Part shown: positions 39,540 through 54,504 of the stretch, piece by piece
How the letters are laid out: each line of letters begins with the position of its first letter
Position numbering within the stretch: the first letter of the stretch is position 1
DNA from: Absidia repens
Lineage: Eukaryota; Mucoromycota; Mucoromycetes; Mucorales; Cunninghamellaceae
Assembly: GCA_002105175.1 (NCBI GenBank)
Contig: MCGE01000027.1
Coordinates: forward strand, 476,496 to 540,495
Direction: 5' to 3'
DNA: 64,000 nucleotides
Notes under the pieces: generated by a model
What the model was told of the DNA's origin: nothing
What the model saw: the letters and a program-made list of their open reading frames with translations, nothing else
Database searches by the model: none
Translations under genes and position numbers: made by a program

Positions 39540-40170
39540 GAAGCATAAGCATAAACGGCGAAGATCGACATCTAATAATTAACACGGAGGAGACTAACTG
39601 GAGATCAGGAAAATTGCTAGCACTAATCTAATGAGGAATATGGTAAAAGAGGAACTAACACCCTACACAAAGCAGGAGAAGGACCAAAAGGATATATTTT
39701 GTTAAAGTTTTTGTTCAACACTTGTCTAAAGGGGTGGGTGGCAAATAACCAATCTATTATAGTATATAGGACATGATAAAGACTAATAGGATATATTTCA
39801 TTGACACAAGTAAAAAGAGAGATGTATTTTATTCAGATGTAGATATGAGCTATGGACAAACTAAAACTAAACTATGTTAATGAAAGACTTTAAAAAGCTA
39901 ATTCATGTTGGTCCAGAATCCTGAATCCAAAATGAAAGGGTTTCACCATATATCTTATAATCCCTGATCTAAAAATGCTTCTAAACTAGTCCTAACACTA
40001 TCCTAAGTCCAACATGACCCCATAGAAGTTGAATGGTGAAGTTAAAAAAAAAAAAAAAAAAAAAAAAAGAAAGGAAGAAAGAAAGAAAGAGCGACAAAAT
40101 AAAACGTGAGCGAAAATAAATATCAAGCGGCGGGATTTGAAATGTTTTTTGGAGAATGTATCAATTGAAA
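39540..40170 (-). repeat. Dispersed intergenic repeat, copy 4
   Basis: The core lies at 39929-39950 with one change (TTTCACCAT for TTTCCCCAT). The minus-strand AATAAAATACATCTC is near 39819-39833 and the GCGGCGGGATTTGAAAT block at 40127-40143. A poly-A run and GAAA repeats sit between core and end. It lies in the convergent gap between the alpha-arrestin and the zinc transporter. Confidence 0.8.
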
Positions 40171-40644
40171 ACCGCCTGCAAAAAAACTACCCTTTGAGGA
40201 GCTACATAATATTTATACTTCTTGTTAGTGCACCTACTGTAAACATTTTGGTGTGCAACTTGCGCATATATGAATAGTTTGGTGATTGAAGACAATGAAC
40301 AAAAAAAAGACATACTGTATATCCCCTCTTAAAAAGGATGCTTGCTTGGATGAGCGCTAAAAACACAGTTACATGAGTTGATGAAATTCACGTGGTTGGG
40401 AGTTTTGGTAACATTTTTTGACGTAGAGAGCTACATGCTTCACAGTCTTCATACAACAACAAGAAACATAAAATTGCATCCATATACACAAGCATTTATT
40501 GTTTTCATTTATTTATTTATTTCAACACACACACACACACAAAAAACCAAGGCTAAACTAAACTATTGCGATAAGACAGTAAGTGGATATGGATGAAAAG
40601 ACACTAAGCACAGCTAAATGATGGGAATGGGGGAATATTCAATG
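40171..40644. other. Intergenic, 3' of the zinc transporter
   Basis: AT-rich 3' flank with an (AC)n tract near 40525-40541. No gene was seen. Confidence 0.5.
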
Positions 40645-41672
40645 TTAATGATTGGAAGCATCATTTGTTGGTGTTTGATTGTACGGAGGAGGGCAACAAG
40701 CTTGCTCATAGCAGGAATCATTTTCGATACAGCGTAGAAGACATGTTGCAGAATCTGCATTAATACCCTATGGAATAATATATAAATATATTCAAGAATA
40801 TTAGCATCTATTCCGGTCCCTCCTTTTTTTTCGGCAATCGGGTTACCTCTACTTGTGATTCAATCAAATCTTCAGGCATCGGTTGTTGACTGGTATGGAT
40901 GTCCGTGGATGAGGTAGACAATGCAGAAGAGGAGCGGTAATTGTCGGTGTTGTCGTGAGAGTCGTGCTTTTCGGTATTTCCGTTCAAAAATTCAGGTTGT
41001 ATGGTGGCTGAATGGACTCCAAATCGATGTAGGGCTTTTCGCATTTGTGCTGATAGTTCCATATAATTACCTTCTGATATCAAGACATGTAACGAAGCTA
41101 CAAATTTTGTATCGGACAGTTGCCAGATATGAAGTTCATGAACCGAATACACGCCTGGAATCTACTTTGACGGAGAGAAAGAGGAGGTCATATGAATCAT
41201 TTTGTGAACGGGATACAGGGGGGATGTAGGGGTGGGAAAATTACCTGTAATAAACTTTCACGGACATCATCGAGTTTCACACTATGAGGAACACCTTGTA
41301 ATAAGATAAAAGAGGTAGCTTTGACTAATAAATAAAGCAGTATGATGAGTGTTCGTATGTAAATAGACTAATTTCTCGAACTTAAATAGACTAACTTCTC
41401 GATAAAAATAAGGTTATCTATCTTACCGAGTGGTATGGCCGAAGTGAATATAATAATAGCGATCAACAAACTATCATAAAAACAGTGTGTATGATGAAAA
41501 AAATAATTATTCAATATTTGTTGTTGATATACCTAATAGCTGGATCCATATAAAATCTCCACGAGAAAGGTGTCAACCAAATAAATAAAGCTGCAGCCAT
41601 CACCCCGATATTACCAAGAGCATCACCTAAAACATGTAGGAAAATCTAAACGGAAATGCATCATTAATAACG

Positions 41673-41707
<35 letters not shown>

Positions 41708-42551
41708 CGTTGGTTTCTTACCCCTTTCATATTTAAGTGACCTCCATCGACATGTTGGTGCTGGTGAGGTCCCTGCTTTTCCGCATCACTAGTAGATTCA
41801 TGGTGATGATCATGCCCGTGACTATGACCGTGACCATGCTCTAAAAATTAGGCAACACCGAAGTCCCAGTTCACCCGCAAATAGAAAATCGAAAAGAAAT
41901 AGAGATTAACAGTAAATAATATGCACATCATACTATTGATAAATCATAATAAAATACTTACCGTGAAATAAAAAGAGACCAAGAATGTTAGCCACAAGAC
42001 CAGCGCCGCCGGTAATAAGAACCATGACAGGGTTTGACATCGGCTCCATATGAATAAACCTTTGGATTGCTTCCATCAATATAGTAAAACATAAAGCTAA
42101 TAAGAAGACACCTATGAGATTTTCCAGTTGTTTGAGGGAAAAAAAGAAAAAGAAAAAGAACAAAGAAATAAAGAGAATGCATCAGTATACTAGTATATAT
42201 TACTGCAGCAAGCTTTTCTCCTTTCCCCTGTTTACCGTTCAGTAAAGCTCCTAAGATTTCAGCCCGTTGCCATCCGTAAGAATATTTAGATTGGTTCTGT
42301 GGAGGCCGATTGGCCAAACGAATTGCCCATAAAGCCACCATTAAACTGATCAAGTCATTCAACATGTGAAAAGAATCAGCAATCTACAGGACATAAAAAA
42401 GACAATCAGCGCTGTTAATAAAAGCCAAACTTAGATCTATGTAACTTACGAGAGCCAAAGAGCTGACATAGTAACCAATAATTATTTCAGTGACGAAAAA
42501 GCCTCCATTGAGGAACATCATTATATATATTCTATTTGTTCTAGAAAGCAT
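40645..42551 (-). CDS. ZRC1: Zinc/cation diffusion facilitator, Zrc1/Cot1 type
   Basis: Nine exons (42450-42551, 42236-42383, 41962-42111, 41722-41840, 41533-41645, 41427-41470, 41245-41324, 40847-41161, 40645-40767) sum to 1194 nt and 397 aa. Signatures are IADSFHMLNDLISLMVALWA (TM2 with the HxxxD zinc site), YSYGWQRAEILGALLNGVFL, a His-rich cytosolic loop (HGHGHSHGHDHHH), IFLHVLGDALGNIGVMAAAL (TM5 HxxxD) and a C-terminal domain with VYSVHELHIWQL and HSATIQPEF. The tail is Cys-rich (ATCLLRC, CYEQACC), as in Zrc1. The family exports Zn2+ from cytosol into vacuole or ER in exchange for protons. The start MLSRTNRIYIMM was taken because it precedes TM1 directly. Confidence 0.94.
41673..41706. 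repeat. (AT)n microsatellite in a zinc transporter intron
   Basis: A pure TA dinucleotide tract of about 34 bp lies within the intron between the His-loop exon and the next. Confidence 0.85.
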
Positions 42552-43436
42552 TCTTTATAATATTTTTGTATAAAAAGAAAAAAAAAGAAAAAGAGAAAGA
42601 AAAAAAAAAAAAGAAAAAAGGAATAAGAATCGGGTGGGGAAAAAAAAAGGGGGTATGAGGGGAAAGGATGTTGCTCAATCAGATAAACTGGTTCCAAAAA
42701 AGTAAATTACACAAAAAGTAAATATCACCGATTGTGGAATAATAATCATCATTTTTCATGATACCTCAATAATCATTTGATCTGCATTAAATGTGGAAAA
42801 TGGCATGCCATAAACTAAGTTTTACTGTATAATACTATACTTTATACAGTACAATGTACGTAAAAATATCAGTGCGAAATTATTGTGCATTGAGCTTGAT
42901 TTTTGATATAAATAGTAAAGCACAAACATCACATATGTAGTATCCTTCTTGAAAACTTAGACTAAATGTAAGCATCAAAATCGATCATGTAAATAGTCCA
43001 GAACATAAGCAGCCTAGTACCTTTTTGTTGCTTGACGAAACAACGAGGCTTCGAAAGTTTCTTGTCATGTCAACAATAAGCCCATGCACCATAGCGGAGT
43101 TTATGCGACTGAAAAAAAAAATGGTGTGACACCAACAATCGCAGAGCGATTTAGCGCTATTGTGGCTCTTTGTTGTCCTGTCTTTCGCACTTTTTCGATC
43201 GCTTTCTGGTCACGAGAGTGTTTAAAAATAGCCACATCATTGTTGGTAAAAATACATAACAACTGCCTTTTTGCTTTACATTCTTGGCTCATTGGTTTAT
43301 TCCAACGTTTGAGAATTCAGAAAAAAAAAAAAGCCCCACTCAGTATTTAAAGGGCGATTTTTCTCTTTACTCTTTTTTTCTTTTCAATATCGATATTTTT
43401 TTTTTTTTTTACTCAATTGCTCTACTTTCTTCAATC
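42552..43436. promoter_or_regulatory. Divergent intergenic region, zinc transporter / wall protein
   Basis: A-rich sequence next to the transporter start probably contains its leader. Near the right gene a TATA-like TATTTAAAGG lies at about 43345-43354, roughly 90 bp before the start codon. No gene was seen. Confidence 0.5.
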
Positions 43437-44114
43437 ATGAACTTCAAGTCTATTCTATTTGCTTTGGTTACTTTCGCCACCTTGTCGTTGGCCATTGTCC
43501 TGAATCCAAAAATGTAAGACTGTTACCCATCTTTTATATGAAATGTCATTTGTATGCTCATTCCTACTTTGAATGATTTATAGCACAAGCCCAAGCTCTG
43601 GTACCAAATGGAGAGCTGGCGACAAACGTACTGTTACATGGTAAGAATAACAGTAAATCATGATGATGATGATTTACAGCGAGCTAACCCCCCCTTCCTG
43701 CTCTTTATTCGATCGTAGGGATACAAATGTCGAAGGAGGTCCCATCCCTGATGATTACAAGTAAGTCTGTAGAATAGTTGGGTACGATAACGCATGACGT
43801 GATATTTACAGTTGTCTTTTTATTTTTAGGGGAACAATCAAGCTTGGTTATCTCGACCCAAAAGATGGTCCCAGTGAGCACCTCAGTAAGTGAATAAAGA
43901 ATATTCCTTGTTCTTTGATGACTGTGCACATTCTAATTGTTTTATGATGTATATATATGTAGAATGGGAACTTGCTTCTGAATTTGATTTGAATAAGGGA
44001 TCTCAGGTGGTGACATTACCTAATGATTTGGAAACGAAGCGTACCTATATCATTGTATTGATGGGTGATTCTGGAAATGCTTCCCCTCAATTCACAATCA
44101 CTGCTGCCAGATAA
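43437..44114 (+). CDS. Secreted Kre9/Knh1-like N-terminal domain protein
   Basis: Five exons (43437-43513, 43584-43640, 43719-43760, 43830-43885, 43963-44114) sum to 384 nt and 127 aa. MNFKSILFALVTFATLSLA is a clear signal peptide. The mature part is one beta-sandwich of the Kre9/Knh1 N-terminal (Ser-Thr-rich GPI-anchored) family, with ITSPSSGTKWRAGDKRTVTW, GTIKLGYLD and a C-terminal SGNASPQFTITAAR. Homologues are cell-surface or secreted proteins tied to wall assembly. There is no Ser/Thr tail and no GPI signal here, so it should be soluble and secreted. An N-glycosylation site is suggested at NAS. Confidence 0.88.
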
Positions 44115-45112
44115 ATCCGCCGATGCCTTTTATTTGATTATCCCTTACCCGTCATCTTTTTCCCGCCATTCTCAACACCTCCCCCCCCTCTCTATTTCTA
44201 TTTTTGTATATTTTTACATTTCATCACGTCATAGTATACCTCATTTACTATTAATTCCATTCATTTGTTCATTGCCTTTCCTTTGTATAGTTTTTCCCTC
44301 CCACATATTCCAATTATTTTATATATCTTTTTTTTTGTTGTTTTATATATCTGTGTCATTCATCAATAAAAACAAAGACATTTTGTCCTTTCTATTCAAT
44401 TATGAAAGCGTGCTGTATTGTTGAAGCATGACTGTGAAACTTTATTTTTTTTTAAGGGACCAATCCAGCTGAGCTTCATTGTAGCATCATGAACAAAGGT
44501 CATCATTGAGAAATTATCCCATCCTATTTGCCCCCACCGTCCTCTCCTGATCTTAGCTTGTACAGGCTTTGATTTTTGTTCCCCAGACTACAATCTAGCT
44601 TATCATGCGCACAAAATGTAGATAGAAAAAAAAGAGTGTAAAAAAAAAAAAAAAAAAAAAGATGTCATCATCGAATTCTAAGTATTAAAAATGGCGTCAA
44701 TGAGAACAAATGCTAATGTAAGCATCCAACAGATCATATTCTTAAAAAAAAAAAACGATCCCTTTCGCGTTACAGATCGTTAATTTTTTTTTTTTTGTAT
44801 CATATGTTCACCTATCAACCCGTGATTCACACATCCACATATACCCCGAAAGTCTTTTTTTTTATAATTCAAGACAAACAATACAGAGAAGTTTATTATC
44901 AAAATACATATAGACAAAATAAGGAGGTAAAAGTGATATACATAATATATATAAAAAAAGAGCAAAAAAGGGGAAATATCTAAATAATATAATTCTATCT
45001 ATGAGAAGTGATATGGACTATAGTAATAATAAAAATTCTACAGATTAATTTTTTTTTTTGGAGAAGGGGGGAGGGAGGGAAGAGGAGGTGTCACCATCAA
45101 TGATCTATCTAT
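44115..45112. other. Convergent intergenic region
   Basis: It holds the 3' UTRs of the wall protein (AATAAA near 44365) and of MET3. T- and A-runs dominate. No gene was seen. Confidence 0.55.
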
Positions 45113-47843
<2,731 letters not shown>

Positions 47844-48732
47844 CTACAGGGTCTTCTGGTGAGATGGAGAGTCGTTGCGGTGACGGATACCGAGATGGAG
47901 GATCGCAGCAATGATGATGAATAAGTGGGGGTGAGTAGGGTTGAGGAGAGCGACGTTCCATAGAGCATATACGACTATCACTTGAAACAGCTTGAGGAGC
48001 AGGAGGCCAAAGGTATCCAATTCGATATTAGTCCAAAATTGAGGTGAAAAGATCATAGGCCGATCCACAAGGAGTCATATAACAAAGGTGGTGAAGTGAG
48101 CATCAATAAAAGCAGGATCAACCAGCATTGTATATGTGGCTTGACTTTGTTTCCTTGACCTGATAATTTTTATCTAGTACTACATACACAAAGCAAGCAA
48201 AAAGTGAGAGTAGTGATCCATTCAATGCCCATCCAGTATTTTTCTTTTTTTTTGACTTACGAAGAACGAAGGCACCATCATACCGTAGCTAGTAGATGAA
48301 GTCCATGATTCCCAAATTGCGTGTATACCAACTGCAGCGGACTTTAGTCAGATGAATAAGCACAACCGTAATCCGCTATTCGAACACTTCCCGCAGCCTA
48401 CCTAAGGTAACACCATTGCCGTTCCGTATGTATTGAAGTGAGAGTAAACCTTCCCACAAGAGCCTATCAAAGACCATTACTTCCGGAAGACTTTTCTTGA
48501 TCAGATATCCAAGATCAGTGAAACTGACTGTAATCAGGCGAATAGCACAGCCGTAATTCGCTATCGTCCTTCCGGGCCTATAGTTCAATCACCAAAGAGC
48601 ATGAAGTCGTACAATGATGCCGGTAATACCCAATAAGAAAATCAAAAAATTATCATCACCAACTTTGAAAGAGACAACGCTAACATCGCCAACGTTTGTT
48701 TGAAAAGAGATATAACAATTTCCACCAAGTTG
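47844..48732 (-). pseudogene. Unrecognised multi-exon membrane-type gene with in-frame TGA
   Basis: Four exons (48630-48732, 48402-48527, 48261-48331, 47844-48173) join in phase to 630 nt. The frame reads QLGGNCYISFQTN, LPEVMVFDRLLWEGLLSLQY, LVGIHAIWESWTSSTSYGMM, IIRSRKQSQATYTMLVDP, then hits TGA at 48075-48077 and continues LLVDRPMIFSPQFWTNIELD with a hydrophobic KLFQVIVVYALWNVALL. A CGA to TGA change would explain the stop. The 5' end is not resolved; an upstream piece at 48831 onward also joins in phase. I do not recognise the family. Either it is a pseudogene, or it ends at the TGA as a shorter protein. The first two introns are related in sequence. Confidence 0.45.
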
Positions 48733-50093
48733 CTAAAAAAAACAAGACAAAGGATGCGGAATTGAAAATAAAAACCATGCTGTTGTTTTATTTCAAATGC
48801 CGCTTGTTGTTTTTTGTCTTTTCTAATTACAATGCAATGCTTCAATGATGTCGCCCCTGCGTCTTGGGATTATTGTCAACTATTGGATTTTATCTATCAC
48901 CTCCATACTTACAATGATTTTTTGTATCACATACTCATACTCCAGCAAAAACTTTTAACAAGTCGCCCATTAACACAAAAAAATGCTCTGTGACCGCCAT
49001 GGCTAAATTGTTCTTGAAAATTGGGACGTAATTGGTTATTGCTCTATATTATATTGACATAGTCTTATTTTTACGCGTCATATACTCACTTGTACTTTTT
49101 TTTTTGGTTTTAAGAAATGTGACTGAATTACAGGAATAAGAATCTTACGACGGTGTTAATGTAAAACTGACAGTCAGGAACGCGCAGGTTTGATTCTTTC
49201 CCACCCCTCCTCTCCCTCTCTCTCGCTTCTATTATCCTTGTATGTGTTTCCTGCCCTCCCTTGTACTTCCACTATTCTTGTATATATTTCATCCACTATC
49301 TCCTTTTAGTATATACATCATACCATCACTTCTCCTTTACCCTTAATAAAGAAAAAATCATCAGTATATATTTTAATCATTCAAAACTTGATGTCTTTTA
49401 TTTTTGTGTATATGTGGAACTATGAAATGAGTGTTTATTTATTATCACATTGAATCATAGTAATTTTGGCTGTAGGTATTAGCGTTTTGTGGGTGTTCAT
49501 ACATTTTTATTATTGATTCTTGAGGTAACAAGCGGGTAGCACTTGTCTTTTTTATATACCATATACTATTGGGTTTGTCTGCCACGCCGTCAGAAAAAGA
49601 TAGCATGAATACAAACTATCAAAGAAATAATGGGATCAAAAAATAAAGTGAAGAAAATAATATCAATCATGATTCCTAAAATTATATATCATAGTAATAA
49701 TATCGTACCAAAACCCATATCCTAAAGCACACCCAAAGCAATCAATAGCTCAAAAAGTCAAAAAAAATTTTATTTGATAAGAGTAATACATATGCATAGG
49801 GAATAAATACAAAATCCAAGTTTTTACTTCAATAAACATAGTTTTTACGTTGTATCGAAATATATATATATATATATATATTTGGCAGAATGGCTATAAC
49901 AAACATGATGGGAACTAGACAGCCTGACAATTCATTGGCCGTCAAATCCAAAAAACGAAAAGTGTGACAAGCTGATCAAAAAAAAAAAAAACAAAAAAAA
50001 AACTGATGTCTGAATGTTCAAACGCCGCCCTACGACTTCATTCGGTCCGACGTCGTTTCCAAATTGTATGACTAACCTTTCCTGCACAACACA
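48733..50093. promoter_or_regulatory. Intergenic, upstream of the Rossmann-fold gene
   Basis: It includes the unresolved 5' part of the preceding minus-strand gene (to about 48960), a CT-rich patch (49200-49230) and an (AT)n tract at 49860-49881. Just before the start is a GC-rich patch (50024-50060). A short uORF (ATG 50068, stop 50121) overlaps the main start. No other gene was seen. Confidence 0.45.
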
Positions 50094-51056
50094 ATGGTAT
50101 CTATTCTTATCCTCGGGCTAGGCTGGTCAAGTCTGTTCCTTACTGATCTGTTGTCCTCGGACGAACATCACCGTTATACCTATGCTGCTACGACACGCGA
50201 TGGGCGTAATGATACTATTCCATGGACTCTCAGCGACGATCCTACAGCCATAGACGTGTCTTGTCTTCCTGATGCCGAAACAATACTTGTTACATTTCCT
50301 GTGAAGAATGCTAAGGTGATGAAGGCTTTCGTGGATGCTTATGACAAGAAAAAAAGTGACAACAAACAATCTCCAGCGCAATGGATCATCCTCTCTTCCA
50401 CCCGTCCATTCACTGCACCTGATATCAATAACCGCCATTCACCTTTGGATTCTTCTGTAGATAATAACCGGATACCCTCGGAAGAAGTTGTGTTGGAACG
50501 AAATGGAACAGTGTTACATCTTGCAGGCCTGTGGGGTGCACAACGGTAAGACTCGTTTTACAAAAATTATATAAATGTGGGAGGGCGGGGCTGCTGGCCG
50601 AGAGTACGATACAATGCCATACTAATCTTTTTATATATATATTCTTTTTTCTGTATGATTAGACAACCCAAAAACTGGGTCTCGCGTTTCGCTATTGAAG
50701 AAAAGTTAAAGGGCAAGCTCTTGGTACGGCAACTACACTTGATTCATGGCAAAGATGTGGCACGGGCTGTCTTGGCAACCCATACTGGATTCCAAAAGGC
50801 GGCTGGGCAACGTTGGATAGTGACAGATGGGGGATGTTATGACTGGTTACGATTATTCTGCACCTGGGCTTCCTCAGATCAGCTCCAAATCTTACAACAT
50901 CTCTTGGACCATGATCACGAAGTACAACAGAAATGGGGTACGAGTCAAACCGTGAGCGCATTGGTTGAAAAGGATGATGTGACTCCTCGTCTAGATTCAA
51001 GCGACTTTTGGACCACATTTGCATTAGAACCAAAGGAATTCCTCTCTGTAGAATAG
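50094..51056 (+). CDS. NAD(P)-binding Rossmann-fold protein (YeeZ-like extended SDR)
   Basis: Two exons (50094-50545, 50663-51056) sum to 846 nt and 281 aa. The N-terminus MVSILILGLGWSSLFL has the glycine motif of a dinucleotide-binding fold. ATTRDGRN after strand 2, ETILVTFPVK and IILSSTRPF follow the pattern of the YeeZ-like epimerase/reductase group, with HLAGLWGAQR and LIHGKDVARAVLATH further on. There is no obvious YxxxK pair. The substrate is unknown. It is probably a cytosolic oxidoreductase or a non-catalytic NAD-binding protein. Confidence 0.75.
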
Positions 51057-51939
51057 ATTTATTTGTAGTTAATGTTTATATTACATTATAGTTTATTATA
51101 TTATATTGATGAGGATGTTGTTGTTGAATAAAAAAAAGGTATTGCTGAAGATGTACCAGCACCATATTTATTTTTGGAAGATATATTGCTTGGTTTATTT
51201 GCGTGAATGTGATGTGTGAGAATAGGCTATATTATTGACCTAGATATAGGGACAATCTACCATAGGTGGCAGAAGCCTCAGGCATTTGGCGTAGAGTCTT
51301 TTTTTTTTTTTTATTTTGGTTGAGTTGGTCTAGTCAAGTTTTCGGGTGGGGATTTCAAGTTGGTTATGCTATCTATGTGCAGGATAGACAATGATAAAAA
51401 CAATGATGGTTGGGTTTACCGCACCGTCGAACGCTGTTAAAATAGATCAAGTGTTTCTTTTTGACACGGTTAATCTAAATAATACATTTTCTTATAAATC
51501 ATTCAAGGAATGAAAATTAACGAGAATGGGATAGAGAAAATCAAGTAGCCTGTTGTGGATGACCCAAGTATAGAATCAGCCTTAATCCGCAACACCAAAA
51601 AGTTTATAAAAAAAAAGTGAATGCTATGTAGGTTGAATTAAATAATATCTGTACACTTCAATCGCTATATTTTTATAAGCGTCATACACTGGCTTTTTTT
51701 TTTAATGTGTCCACCTTGGATACTTTTTAATATCATTCATATTCAAGAAATCTTTTTCAGCACTATTTTTAGAAACCCAATACTACAGTAGTTGGAGCAC
51801 TAAGAATAGGGTTGATCTATTCTGCCTCATACATCATCATCTTTTTTGTGCACATGCGACAGGTTTCATTTTCTACACGCTCAAAGAATATACACTGTGC
51901 ATATACTTATTCAACAACCAAAAATAAACGCACGAGAGA
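51057..51939. other. Intergenic, 3' of the Rossmann-fold gene
   Basis: AT-rich, with an AATAAA near 51126 and a T run near 51299-51312. No gene was seen. The distal, diverged part of repeat copy 5 may start within it. Confidence 0.5.
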
Positions 51940-52410
51940 ATCAACGCTGATCAAAAGGGGCAATGGTATTAAAAACGAGATATATTGCACAACATATGAC
52001 AAAGACTAATGGGACAATTTTCATTGAAGCATTTAAAAAGAGACATATTTTATTTAGAAATATACACAAGCTATAGGCACATTAACACCAAGCTAATCTA
52101 ATGAACGTTCCAAAAAACCGACTAATGGTAGTCCTAAATCCTACATCCAAAATGAAAGGGTTTCCCCATGCACCTTGTAATCCCTGAGCTGAAAACGCTT
52201 CTAAACTAGTCCTGATACTAATCTAAGTCCAAGATAACCCATCGGGAACACAATTATGAAGAATTGAAGGAAAAAAAAAAAAAGAAATTGAAAAGAACGA
52301 GAGAGAGAGAGAGGGCGCCAGAAAAAAATTGGGAGTAAATAGAAATTTCACGTGTGCGGGACTTGAAATATTTTCTCTGACCTCACGCTGAACAGAATCT
52401 AGATTTCCCC
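51940..52410 (-). repeat. Dispersed intergenic repeat, copy 5
   Basis: The core is at 52149-52170, the minus-strand AATAAAATATGTCTC near 52041-52056, GA repeats at 52299-52311 and the CACGTGTGCGGGACTTGAAAT block at 52350-52370. Order and spacing of parts match copies 3, 4 and 6. Confidence 0.8.
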
Positions 52411-53629
52411 AAATTCAAAAAAATATACAAATATGATTTTTGCGACAACTTTTTTCATTTCATAGAAGACAAAAAATTGAAGTTCGAGGAGTCTTTTGTC
52501 TTGATATATATAGTATGGCTACATACATCAGAATAACTATATTACTGTACCCGCGATGACGAGGTAATTTCGTTTCTTGTTAACATGGTTTTTTGTAATT
52601 TTTTTACCTATACTCTATTTCATATCAAGCTGTAAAAAGTTATTCATTGACACTGTGTACTTTTATTTTACTTGAGCATATGTATGATATCATACGTATT
52701 CTTTGATTTTCTCTCAATAAAAATACTGCCACTTTCACACGGTACGTATATATGATACTTACATACAAATATGTAATTTAATATTTCCATGATACTTTTT
52801 TTTTTATATCTGTGTGTATGTATGCGTGTGAGAAAAAAAAAAAAGGGGGGGGGGTGATGATATTTGAGCGATTTCGCGTAACCGTCGTGCTTCGCGCTCT
52901 GCCTACTGGACTGTCCCTCCACCTCCCCAAAAGAAGTTACTTAAATAAGAAATTCAACTCATGCATGAATTAATATTTCAGGTACCATTTTTACAAGGGT
53001 CATACATCAAGTGTGAAGGGATTTTGAGCTGAAAATGCAGCTGAATCGTGAAGAGCACCTCTTTCCAACAAGCTTTAATGAATGGGACGAATCCGACGCG
53101 GATTAACTGATAGGTGAATTTAGTTGGGCTACATAGCAATTCACATGACTGATCTATCTTGCACACTACCGATTTTTACGTATAAAATGGGGATTATCTT
53201 CAATTTCCCCTATTGACTATATCCAAAATGAGACGGGATACTTAGTGCAGTATTTCCCTTTGTACCTTTTCAAAGTCTATGATAACTTGGTAGATATCTA
53301 TTTATTCTGCCACCTTTCATACATTGATAGTGTATGCGTTTGAGGTTCACACAATCCATTTTAACGGTGATATTTTTATCCTCTGACAAATATATCACCG
53401 AGTCCTATATCTTACATACAATTTTTACGAATAATATAATAAATATCTAGTTTGCAACTGTAGACAGATGATAATTAAAGCGACAGTGGTGTCCCTCAGT
53501 GGGGTATCGACGGTTTCAGAGCGGTGTTTAAATGTAAATTTGCTCGCATTCAGTGGCGGTAGAAAAGCGTGGAGAATCTTAATTTTTTTTGTTCGATCCC
53601 TTTCTTTCTACTAGAATAACCATCACAAG
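52411..53629. promoter_or_regulatory. Intergenic, upstream of eS12
   Basis: A poly-A/poly-G junction (about 52832-52853) precedes a GC-rich 55-bp island (52865-52920) with no full tRNA fold. The eS12 promoter should be within the last 200 bp. Its leader exon ends at a CAAG/GTAAGG donor at 53629/53630. No gene was seen. Confidence 0.45.
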
Positions 53630-53724
53630 GTAAGGAACCATACATAAAAAAAAAACGATCATCTCGTAAATTAGTACGATGATGGATATGGAGGATAATG
53701 ATTGAATACAGTAATTTGATTCAT

Positions 53725-53758
53725 GAATGGATGGATGAATGGATGGATGGATGGATGA
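53725..53758. repeat. GGAT array in the eS12 leader intron
   Basis: About eight GGAT/GAAT tetramers in the sense strand of the eS12 gene. Confidence 0.9.
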
Positions 53759-53863
53759 AAAAAAGGGGGGGGACAAACTGGGGAAGGATAATGATCAAAA
53801 AGGATTTCGCGACATTCACACATGTGCTTACTGACCATTTCGTTTTTTTTTTTTTTAAATAGC

Positions 53864-54504
53864 ATGTCTGCCGACGAAGAACAAGTCATCATGGAAACCC
53901 AAGAAGTTGAAGTTGCTGCTGAAGCCCCTAAGGGACAAATGTCCGTTGAAGAAGCCCTTCAAGAAGTCTTGCGCCGTGCTTTGGTTCACGATGGTCTTGC
54001 CCGTGGTTTGAAGGAAGCCGTCAAGGCTTTGGACAGGTAAACAACAACAACAACCATGCTTCCTGCGGAAACTTTTTTTTGTTGACCATTGCACTATCAA
54101 AAGTGATTGGACGATGGTTTTTTGAAACTTGACACTCACTTTTTTTTTATCCTCTCATTGATAGACGTCAAGCTCATTTGGCTGTTCTCTGTGAATCTTG
54201 CACTGAAGGTGAATACATCAAGTTGGTCGAAGCCTTGTGTGCCGAACACAACATTAGCTTGATCAAGGTCTCTGATGCCAAGAAGCTCGGTGAATGGGCC
54301 GGTCTCTGCAAGATTGACCGTGAAGGTAACGCCCGTAAGGTTGTTGGCTGCTCTTGTGTTGCCGTCACTGACTTCGGAGAAGAATCCGAAGCCATGAACA
54401 TCTTGTTGGATTGTAAGTATAGAATAAATATGAATATATGGAAGGGATTGTGCTTTATTATGTTACTAACCCCTTTTTATTTTTTAGACTTCAAGACCCA
54501 ATAG
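53864..54504 (+). CDS. RPS12: 40S ribosomal protein eS12 (S12)
   Basis: Three coding exons (53864-54036, 54165-54412, 54488-54504) sum to 438 nt and 145 aa. After an acidic N-terminus ([17 protein letters not shown]) come the family signatures [50 protein letters not shown] and [17 protein letters not shown], ending DYFKTQ. eS12 lies on the 40S beak. A leader intron (53630-53863 minus the last base before the ATG) carries a GGAT array at 53725-53758 and a T run before its TAG acceptor. Confidence 0.97.

Noticed and set aside
39540..40170. LTR or terminal-inverted-repeat transposon
   Set aside because: I could not find matching terminal repeats or target-site duplications by eye in any of the six copies.
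48075..48077. TGA read as selenocysteine
   Set aside because: Fungi generally lack the selenocysteine pathway and no SECIS-like hairpin was seen downstream.
49160..49215. T-arm-like sequence (GCAGGTTTGATTC)
   Set aside because: The rest of a cloverleaf cannot be formed from the upstream bases.
52862..52922. GC-rich island resembling a reverse-strand tRNA
   Set aside because: Partial D-arm and hairpin pairing only; no anticodon loop or T arm of correct size.
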